Positions 5,719-11,002 of a stretch of DNA of 11,002 nucleotides are shown here, one piece after another. Source of the stretch: Caldithrix sp. RBG_13_44_9 (GTDB lineage: Bacteria > Calditrichota > Calditrichia > RBG-13-44-9); contig MESS01000100.1 in the NCBI GenBank assembly GCA_001771055.1, forward strand, positions 1 through 11,002. The letters are read 5' to 3'. A program made the translations under genes and the position numbers. The notes below the pieces were generated by a model that ran no database searches, was not told the origin of the DNA, and was given only the letters and a program-made list of their open reading frames with translations. Within the stretch, counting starts at the first letter, position 1; each line of letters starts with the position of its first letter.

Positions 5719-8577
5719 ATGGCAGTTCAGAAGGATACGATGAAGGTTGCAGATAGAGATGATTTGCAGCTTCCCCTCAATAATAATTCCTCCCAGAAAG
5801 AGGATCAATATAAAGAGCAGGGATCCAGTAAAGAGAAAACCAAAAAGAAAATGAAATTCGATTATTATTTCTCCAAGCCTGATGTCCACCCGTTTGATGA
5901 AATCAAATGGGAAAAAAGAGAAGCAGTAATTCTCAATGAAAAAAAGGAAGTAGTCTTCCAGCAAACTGAAGTGGAGGTACCTGCTTTCTGGAGTCAATTG
6001 GCTACTAACGTAGTGGTGAGTAAATATTTTCATGGACAGTTGGGAACCGATCAGCGCGAAAACAGCGTCAAGCAGTTGGTTAATCGCGTCTCCCGAACTA
6101 TGGCGGACTGGGGAAAGAAAGATGGTTACTTTGCCAGCGCAAAAGATACTGAAATATTTTACCGGGAACTTACCTACTTGCTGGTAAATCAATATACTGC
6201 TTTCAACAGTCCGGTATGGTTCAATGTCGGTATTGAGGAAAAACCTCAATGTTCGGCTTGTTTTATCAACGCCGTTGAAGACCGGATGGAGAGCATCCTG
6301 GACCTGGCAAAAATTGAGGGAATGTTATTCAAGTATGGATCAGGTACCGGAACCAATCTTTCCACTCTTCGCTCTTCCAGAGAACCAATCGCTGGCGGCG
6401 GAATTGCTTCCGGGCCGGTCTCTTTTATGAAAGGTTTCGATGCGTTTGCCGGGGTCATTAAATCCGGCGGGAAAACTAGGCGGGCTGCCAAGATGGTCAT
6501 TCTCAATGCTGACCACCCTGATATCATGGAATTCATTAATTCCAAGGCTAATGAAGAAAAGAAAGCCTGGTCTCTGATCGACGCCGGTTATGACGGCTCC
6601 CTGAATGGTGAAGCTTACGGTTCAATCTTTTTCCAGAACGCCAATCACAGCGTCCGGGTAACTGATGAGTTCATGCAGGCAGTTGAGGAAGACTTGGAGT
6701 GGGTTACCCGTGATGTGACCAGTAAAAAAGCTTCCGACCGTTACCGTGCCCGGGATATCATTCAGAAAATCGCTGACGGCACCCATATTTGCGGGGACCC
6801 CGGAATGCAATTTGACACCACGATCAATGACTGGCATACCTGCCCAATCTCCGCCCGCATCAATGCTTCTAATCCCTGTTCCGAATACATGTTCATCGAC
6901 AATACCGCCTGCAATTTGTCGTCACTCAATCTTTTAAAATTTTTGGATTCCAATGATGAATTTGATGTGGAGAAATTCCGCCAGGCTGTTTGGATATTGA
7001 TAACTGCCATGGAAATCATTGTTGACAATTCCAGCTATCCGCGCCGGGAAATCACTCACAATTCACATCTATTCCGTACCCTTGGTCTGGGATATGCCAA
7101 TTTGGGCGCCCTGATCATGTCCCGCGGTCTGCCTTATGACAGTGACGAAGGACGGGCTTACGCCGCTGCAATCACCTCCCTGATGACCGGTCAGGCTTAT
7201 CTGACCTCCAGCGAATTAGCAAAGGTCACGGGTCCTTTCGAAGAATTCGAAAAAAACAAGGAAGCGATGTTAAGAGTGATCCGGAAGCACACTGAGGCTG
7301 CCTATAAAATAGACGGATCAACCTTTTCACCAAGATTGCTTGAAGCAGCCCAGCAGGTCTGGGATGAGTGCTATCAACAGGGAAAGGAATATGGCTACCG
7401 CAATGCTCAAGTGACAGTGTTGGCCCCCACCGGCACCATAGCTTTCTTAATGGATTGTGACACCACCGGAGTGGAGCCGGATATTGCCCTGGTCAAATAT
7501 AAAAAACTGGTTGGCGGTGGTCTCCTCAAGATAGTCAATCAGACGGTGGAAAAAGCTTTAAAGAAACTGAATTACATTGATACTGAAATAAAAAATATCA
7601 TTGAATATATCCACATTCACGATACCATTGAAGGTGCCCCGGCTTTGCACCCCGAACATCTGGGAGTTTTCGATTGCGCCTTCAAACCTCTTAATGGTCA
7701 AAGATCCATTCATTATATGGGTCATGTAAAAATGCTGGCTGCTACCCAACCATTTATCTCCGGGGCGATTTCCAAAACCGTAAATGTTCCTGAGAATATT
7801 TCTGCCGATCAGATCCAGAACATTTATATTGAAGCCTGGAAAGCTGGATTGAAGGCCATCTCTATTTACCGGGATAACAGTAAACGCACCCAGCCTCTTT
7901 CTACCGCCGTGAATCAAACCATTAAAGAATTTGGCCGACCCTATCGTCGTCGTTTACCGGATGAACGCAAAGCCATTACCCATAAATTCTCCATCGGCGG
8001 GCATGAAGGGTATATCACTGCAGGAATGTATGAAGACGGGTCTCCTGGGGAAATCTTTATTGTCATGGCTAAAGAGGGATCTGCCGTCTCGGGACTGATG
8101 GACGCTTTCGCCACTGCCATTTCCATGGCTTTACAATACGGAGTGCCTTTAAAAGTATTATGTAATAAATTTACTCATGCCCGTTTCGAACCATCCGGTT
8201 TCACCAACAATCCCCGAATTCCATACGCAAAATCTATCATGGATTATATTTTCCGCTGGCTGGCCATTAAATTCCTTTCCAAGGAGGAACAGCTCCGCTA
8301 TATGAGTGAAGAATTTGTGGAAGATAACGATCGCTCTATCCCGGAGATCCAGGCAGAAAGCCGGGTAGGAATATCTTCGGTTGAACCAGCCGGTTATACA
8401 GCAACCGAGAAACGGGAAGATGAAGTGACCCGGTTGATGCACCTGGAGCAGCGGGAAAAAGTAGTATTTCAAACCCAGGCCGACGCACCCAATTGTTCAG
8501 AATGCGGCAGCATAATGGTGAGAAATGGAAACTGTTATAAATGTATTGAGTGCGGCACCACCAGCGGCTGCTCTTAA
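5719..8577 (+). CDS. nrdJ: Adenosylcobalamin-dependent (class II) ribonucleoside-diphosphate reductase
   Basis: This enzyme reduces ribonucleotides to deoxyribonucleotides in the cytosol, using a thiyl radical generated from adenosylcobalamin. It needs no oxygen and no NrdB partner. Visible landmarks are QCSACF (177-182, the redox cysteine corresponding to E. coli C225 is probably C181), NPCSE (385-389) with the thiyl cysteine C387 flanked by the catalytic Asn and Glu, ACNLSSLNL (397-405) with the second redox cysteine C398, and APTGTIAFLMDCDTTGVEP (569-587), characteristic of the class II branch. A TSCPD domain spans roughly 750-850 (THKFSIGG...). The C-terminus is a cysteine cluster: C926-x2-C929, C939, C942-x2-C945, C951, probably zinc-binding and re-reducing the active site. 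The first ~45 residues are a hydrophilic Lys/Gln/Glu-rich extension without an ATP cone. AGGAGG (5706-5711) 7 nt upstream supports the ATG at 5719. The gene is complete and ends at a strong terminator. Confidence 0.97.
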   Translation: MAVQKDTMKVADRDDLQLPLNNNSSQKEDQYKEQGSSKEKTKKKMKFDYYFSKPDVHPFDEIKWEKREAVILNEKKEVVFQQTEVEVPAFWSQLATNVVVSKYFHGQLGTDQRENSVKQLVNRVSRTMADWGKKDGYFASAKDTEIFYRELTYLLVNQYTAFNSPVWFNVGIEEKPQCSACFINAVEDRMESILDLAKIEGMLFKYGSGTGTNLSTLRSSREPIAGGGIASGPVSFMKGFDAFAGVIKSGGKTRRAAKMVILNADHPDIMEFINSKANEEKKAWSLIDAGYDGSLNGEAYGSIFFQNANHSVRVTDEFMQAVEEDLEWVTRDVTSKKASDRYRARDIIQKIADGTHICGDPGMQFDTTINDWHTCPISARINASNPCSEYMFIDNTACNLSSLNLLKFLDSNDEFDVEKFRQAVWILITAMEIIVDNSSYPRREITHNSHLFRTLGLGYANLGALIMSRGLPYDSDEGRAYAAAITSLMTGQAYLTSSELAKVTGPFEEFEKNKEAMLRVIRKHTEAAYKIDGSTFSPRLLEAAQQVWDECYQQGKEYGYRNAQVTVLAPTGTIAFLMDCDTTGVEPDIALVKYKKLVGGGLLKIVNQTVEKALKKLNYIDTEIKNIIEYIHIHDTIEGAPALHPEHLGVFDCAFKPLNGQRSIHYMGHVKMLAATQPFISGAISKTVNVPENISADQIQNIYIEAWKAGLKAISIYRDNSKRTQPLSTAVNQTIKEFGRPYRRRLPDERKAITHKFSIGGHEGYITAGMYEDGSPGEIFIVMAKEGSAVSGLMDAFATAISMALQYGVPLKVLCNKFTHARFEPSGFTNNPRIPYAKSIMDYIFRWLAIKFLSKEEQLRYMSEEFVEDNDRSIPEIQAESRVGISSVEPAGYTATEKREDEVTRLMHLEQREKVVFQTQADAPNCSECGSIMVRNGNCYKCIECGTTSGCS

Positions 8578-8596
8578 TGTTCAAATAAATTTTCAA

Positions 8597-8633
8597 TAAA
8601 AAAACCCGGAGATCCATTCTGCCGGGCTTTTTT
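8597..8633. terminator. Bidirectional intrinsic terminator between nrdJ and the toast-rack gene
   Basis: A GC-only stem CCCGG (8605-8609) / CCGGG (8622-8626) with a 12-nt loop is flanked by an A-run on the left (8598-8604) and CTTTTTT on the right (8627-8633). Read on plus, the T-run ends nrdJ; read on minus, the A-run becomes the T-run that ends the sigma/toast-rack operon. The A and T tracts can pair and extend the stem. It lies in the 73-bp gap between the two convergent stop codons. Confidence 0.88.
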
Positions 8634-8650
8634 ATAACGATAGGAAACTA

Positions 8651-9532
8651 TTACTCCACCCAGATAACCTCGATTTTCCCCACGCCTGATTCAATATCCA
8701 AATCAAGATTGTATTTAGTTTTTTCCCATTTTTCATTAGTATAGACATCCCCATTTTTAAAGACTTCATCAACTTCAAGGGATGACAGGAATGACTTATC
8801 AACCGAAAGGCGGGTGCCAATATGCCGCGGCAGGTAGAGTACTAATTTCCCCATTCCCAAACTTATTTCCGCCTGCAAGTTTTGCTGATAATCACCACCA
8901 AAACCCAGTTCATAAGAACCGACGCCACCCTCAAAGGAAAATTCTGCTGTATTAGCATTACCCAGGTTCTCAACCGCTAATTTTCCTACTCCTCCTTCGA
9001 TGACAAATGATTTCATGGGAGTCTGGTTGGTTTCAGAAAACAGCACTGTTGCCTTGCTCACTCCCATCTCCAGGTCAAGATTTTCAATTTTGAGTCCGCT
9101 TAAATCCACCTCCCCCTTTACCACCCCTAAATCCAGATTAAGATCCAACACCGCTTTATTAGTAAAATTCAGAGTGAGTTCATTCTTATATAATTCATTG
9201 AGGGAATTAATATCCCCCGATTCCTGATCCTCTTCGCTGTCTCTCATCTCCCCAGAAAAATGAATATCCAATCTTCCTTCGTCACCTACGATATCATAGC
9301 GGATATCGGGACGATACTTACTGTAGGTAAATTCTCCTTCGTAAATATTTTGATTTTCACTTTTTCCGATAGTGATATAACCATTACTATATTTAAGGGA
9401 TACGACCAGTTTTTTTTCTCTGGTCAATGGTTCTTTTTTTGACAAAGTACTCCGTTCAGTATCTTTGGCCAGCAGCAAAAAGGTGAAAACCAAAACGATG
9501 AAAATGGTGAACTCGCTTTTTAAATGATACAT
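8651..9532 (-). CDS. Signal-anchored toast-rack (DUF4097/LiaF-like) beta-repeat protein
   Basis: This 293-residue protein has one N-terminal hydrophobic segment (about 8-22, after MYHLKSE) and no lipobox cysteine, so it is either anchored by an uncleaved signal or secreted. The rest is a beta-rich solenoid of the type seen in DUF4097/DUF2154 and the C-terminal domain of LiaF. Strands recur around a Gly-hydrophobic-Gly-Lys turn: LGVVKGEV (135), MGVSKATV (156), GGVGKLAV (180), GGVGSYEL (202), LGMGKLVLYLP (225) and SGVGKIEVIWVE (282-293). The stretch LGMGKLVLYLP is especially LiaF-like. An acidic insert (MRDSEEDQESGD, 96-107) interrupts the N-terminal part. A good Shine-Dalgarno sequence (AAGGA, 8 nt before the ATG) overlaps the end of the sigma gene, with 13 nt between the genes. 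In LiaF such domains take part in cell-envelope stress signalling; here a sensory or envelope-damage role under the sigma factor is inferred, not shown. Confidence 0.8.
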   Translation of the reverse strand: MYHLKSEFTIFIVLVFTFLLLAKDTERSTLSKKEPLTREKKLVVSLKYSNGYITIGKSENQNIYEGEFTYSKYRPDIRYDIVGDEGRLDIHFSGEMRDSEEDQESGDINSLNELYKNELTLNFTNKAVLDLNLDLGVVKGEVDLSGLKIENLDLEMGVSKATVLFSETNQTPMKSFVIEGGVGKLAVENLGNANTAEFSFEGGVGSYELGFGGDYQQNLQAEISLGMGKLVLYLPRHIGTRLSVDKSFLSSLEVDEVFKNGDVYTNEKWEKTKYNLDLDIESGVGKIEVIWVE

Positions 9533-9545
9533 CCTTACTTTCCTT

Positions 9546-10139
9546 TTAATTTAGAAGGTTTTTCAGTCTCTTATTCAGGATCTCTCTGGCCCTAAAAATC
9601 TGAGCTTTTACTGTTCCCAGAGGTAGATTCATTATCTCCGCGATTTCCTCGTATGATTTTTCTTCTTTGTGCCGGAGAATGATGACATAACGATATCTTT
9701 GCGGTAATTCATTGATGGCATCTTCGATTATCCGGCTTCTTTCACTTTGAATCAGATTTCTTTCGGGAGTTGGTTCGTGATCCGGGATATCAATCTCTAT
9801 TTTTTCATCCTTATATTGAAGAGGTTCGTGGATAGAATACACTTTCAATTTTCTCTTGCGCAGAAAATCAATACAATTGTTTGAAGCAATTTTCATCAAC
9901 CAGGTTGAGAAAGCAAATTCATCATTAAAGGTGGCCAGTGAACTAAAGGCTTTCATAAATGCTTCCTGAGTGAGATCTTCCGCTTCCTGTTTATTTCGAA
10001 CCATTTTCAGCATGATTGAAAATACCAAATTACGATATTTATTCAGTAATGATTCAAAAGCCTTATTGTCACCTTTTAAAGCGCGTTCAATCAGTTGTTT
10101 ATCTTCCTGGCGCTTCTCATTGTCAACCTGATTTACGAT
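9546..10139 (-). CDS. ECF-family RNA polymerase sigma factor with apparent ATC start
   Basis: This extracytoplasmic-function sigma-70 factor has 197 residues when read from 10139. The N-terminal region-2 helix is intact (QLIERALKGDNKAFESLLNKYRN, residues 15-37). DLTQEAFMKAF (55-65) and FSTWLMKIASNNCIDFLRKRK (77-97) complete region 2. Region 4 is NELPQRYRYVIILRHKEEKSYEEIAE with the recognition helix LPLGTVKAQIFRARE (172-186). The start is unusual: AGGAGG (10150-10145) lies 5 nt before ATC (10139-10137), a stop codon lies six codons before that ATC, and no ATG, GTG or TTG occurs in frame until a TTG at 10028, inside region 2. Beginning at that TTG would lose the conserved first helix. The toast-rack gene follows 13 nt downstream. 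No anti-sigma factor with a cytosolic binding domain is adjacent, since the window shows a permease on the other side. The target promoter is unknown. Confidence 0.92.
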   Translation of the reverse strand: MVNQVDNEKRQEDKQLIERALKGDNKAFESLLNKYRNLVFSIMLKMVRNKQEAEDLTQEAFMKAFSSLATFNDEFAFSTWLMKIASNNCIDFLRKRKLKVYSIHEPLQYKDEKIEIDIPDHEPTPERNLIQSERSRIIEDAINELPQRYRYVIILRHKEEKSYEEIAEIMNLPLGTVKAQIFRAREILNKRLKNLLN

Positions 10140-10144
10140 CTTTG

Positions 10145-10150
10145 CCTCCT
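10145..10150 (-). promoter_or_regulatory. Strong Shine-Dalgarno sequence that fixes the sigma-factor start
   Basis: AGGAGG on the minus strand, followed by CAAAG and then ATC GTA AAT CAG. It is the best ribosome-binding site in the window besides that of nrdJ, and the codon at normal spacing is ATC rather than ATG. This locates translation initiation at or very near 10139. Confidence 0.8.
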
Positions 10151-10165
10151 GTAGTTACGGTGTTT

Positions 10166-10196
10166 TTAATTTAGACAGGAATCAGAAATTAAGCAA
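10166..10196 (-). promoter_or_regulatory. Candidate promoter for the ECF sigma operon
   Basis: On the minus strand TTGCTT (10196-10191) lies 17 nt before TAAATT (10173-10168). Transcription would start near 10161, about 11 nt before the AGGAGG, giving a short leader. No GGAAC-type ECF -35 with a matching CGTC -10 was found upstream, so autoregulation is not evident. The weakest of the four promoter candidates. Confidence 0.35.
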
Positions 10197-10289
10197 TAAA
10201 CATTCTTTTCTTATGGACGGTAATAGACCTGCAGGATATTCACCAAAACCGATTGTCCTTACATGACAGCATAAAATCAGTTGTTGCTA

Positions 10290-10309
10290 AAATTACTGGT
10301 AATTTACTG
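10290..10309. repeat. Short inverted repeat plus helical-turn direct repeat, possible operator
   Basis: AAATTAC-TG-GTAATTT is a perfect 16-bp inverted repeat at 10290-10305. Overlapping it, TTACTG occurs at 10293-10298 and again at 10304-10309, 11 bp apart, which is close to one helical turn. It sits about 150 bp from each flanking start codon. A two-fold symmetric protein-binding site is plausible, but an AT-rich repeat of this length could arise by chance. Confidence 0.35.
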
Positions 10310-10442
10310 ATATGATTATTCTATCTGAAAATGAATCCACGGTTGGTGCTGGAATACCAATTTCCTGGTTTTAAAATTGAAATACGAATCACTTGATCTT
10401 CTCACTACATTCAATTTAGCAGAAAACATAAGGATCATTTAA

Positions 10443-11002
10443 ATGTCGGAGGGCTTGGTCTTTTCTTTATTAACAGGCCTGTTCTTTGGTTTGCAGGGCG
10501 TCTATGGAAAAATACTGGCCCCGAAATTATCAACCCCTTTAATAACCTGGGCATTTGTCACTTTCACTTTACCAATTCTTCTGGTATTTCTGATGCTTTC
10601 CGGCTTCCCCTCCATCAGCTACCCGGATTTCCTTCTGGCTACTGCTGTTAGTTTCCTTATCAATTTTATTTGCTGGTATCTTTTTTTCCGGGCATTGCGG
10701 GAATCTCCTCTTTCTCATACCATGCCCTTTACCGCCTTCACCCAGGTTTTCCTGATCCCGGTAGCTTTTTTCTGGTTGAATGAACAGCCTGGTATAAAAG
10801 CCATTGTTGGAATTTTTCTGATCTTTGCGGGGGGATATGGTATCCACCTGTCATCAAAAAATATCCTTACTCCTATAAAAAGTCTTTTCAAGACCAAAGG
10901 GACCCGGCTCATGCTGTTGGTTGCCTTTCTCTGGAGTATTTCAGCTACTGCCGAAAAAGTTGCCCTTATCAGCAGTTCACAGGCATTTTATGGGACAATT
11001 AT
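10443..11002 (+). CDS. EamA/DMT-superfamily permease (3' end beyond the right edge)
   Basis: This is the N-terminal 186 residues of a drug/metabolite transporter of the EamA type, an inner-membrane permease that normally has ten membrane helices in two repeats. The first repeat is complete. Hydrophobic segments lie at about 3-22, 32-53, 61-83, 92-111 and 118-136, and the diagnostic end of an EamA repeat is visible: PLSHTMPFTAFTQVFLIPVAF, then WLNEQPGIKAIVGIFLIFAGGYGI, matching the P...P...L....GE....IG..LI..G pattern. The second repeat starts around residue 155 (RLMLLVAFLWSISATAEKVAL). The ATG at 10443 has AAGGA 8 nt upstream. The substrate cannot be predicted; family members export or import amino acids, nucleotides or other metabolites. 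It is divergent from the sigma operon and has no visible partner in the window. Confidence 0.9.
   Translation, partial: MSEGLVFSLLTGLFFGLQGVYGKILAPKLSTPLITWAFVTFTLPILLVFLMLSGFPSISYPDFLLATAVSFLINFICWYLFFRALRESPLSHTMPFTAFTQVFLIPVAFFWLNEQPGIKAIVGIFLIFAGGYGIHLSSKNILTPIKSLFKTKGTRLMLLVAFLWSISATAEKVALISSSQAFYGTI

Larger units (their letters stand above)
10140..10442. other. Divergent intergenic region (303 bp) between sigma operon and permease
   Basis: AT-rich spacer with the sigma-operon promoter candidate and ribosome-binding site at its left end and the permease Shine-Dalgarno sequence (AAGGA, 10430-10434) at its right end. In the middle lies a perfect 7-bp inverted repeat (10290-10305) combined with a direct repeat (see the repeat entry). 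No convincing permease promoter, RNA gene or small ORF with a ribosome-binding site was seen. Confidence 0.55.

Noticed and set aside
10347..10371. TTGGT...ACCAA inverted repeat upstream of the permease
   Set aside because: Arms are only 5 bp with an 8-nt spacer and no T-run; not distinguishable from chance.
10569..10912. Minus-strand ORFs in the last 450 bases
   Set aside because: They overlap a plus-strand reading frame with a clear EamA repeat, membrane segments and a good Shine-Dalgarno sequence.

Overview
The window looks like ordinary chromosomal DNA from a Gram-negative bacterium. A TonB-dependent outer-membrane receptor is present, so there is an outer membrane. The DNA is AT-rich and several genes lack a clear Shine-Dalgarno sequence. 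Four candidate promoters share a TTG-N20-TAnnTT pattern that resembles the promoters of Bacteroidetes and relatives. I therefore lean towards the FCB assemblage (Calditrichaeota, KSB1, Ignavibacteria, Marinimicrobia or a relative); this is inference, and no marker gene here fixes the phylum. No insertion sequence, phage gene, tRNA, rRNA or CRISPR array was seen.

Layout. Positions 1-2843 (minus strand) hold a tight operon read right to left: a BtuB-like TonB-dependent receptor, an ECF-type vitamin-transporter S component that begins 2 nt after the receptor's stop codon, and a class I SAM-dependent methyltransferase that runs off the left edge. Positions 2844-3199 are a divergent intergenic region. 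Positions 3200-5523 (plus strand) hold an unrecognised 458-aa protein with a glutamate/proline-rich middle, then a Rossmann/DUF2520 protein. Positions 5719-8577 (plus) hold an adenosylcobalamin-dependent class II ribonucleotide reductase (nrdJ). A strong bidirectional terminator follows at about 8597-8633. Positions 8651-10139 (minus) hold an ECF sigma factor followed by a signal-anchored 'toast-rack' (DUF4097/LiaF-like) protein. After a second divergent intergenic region, an EamA/DMT-family permease starts at 10443 and runs off the right edge.

How the genes may work together. The receptor and S component make a plausible route from the outer membrane to the inner membrane for a vitamin, most likely a cobamide or its precursor. 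The receptor has a BtuB-like TonB box, and the S component has the GMPP-type signature I associate with predicted cobalamin-related (CblT-like) S components. The B12-dependent reductase nearby would be a consumer, but no cobalamin riboswitch was found, so the link is circumstantial. The sigma factor and toast-rack protein look like an envelope-responsive pair without a recognisable anti-sigma factor.

The most unusual local feature is the sigma-factor start. A perfect AGGAGG sits 5 nt before an ATC codon, and no ATG, GTG or TTG can encode the conserved N-terminus. This is either a near-cognate AUC start or a single-base error or mutation.
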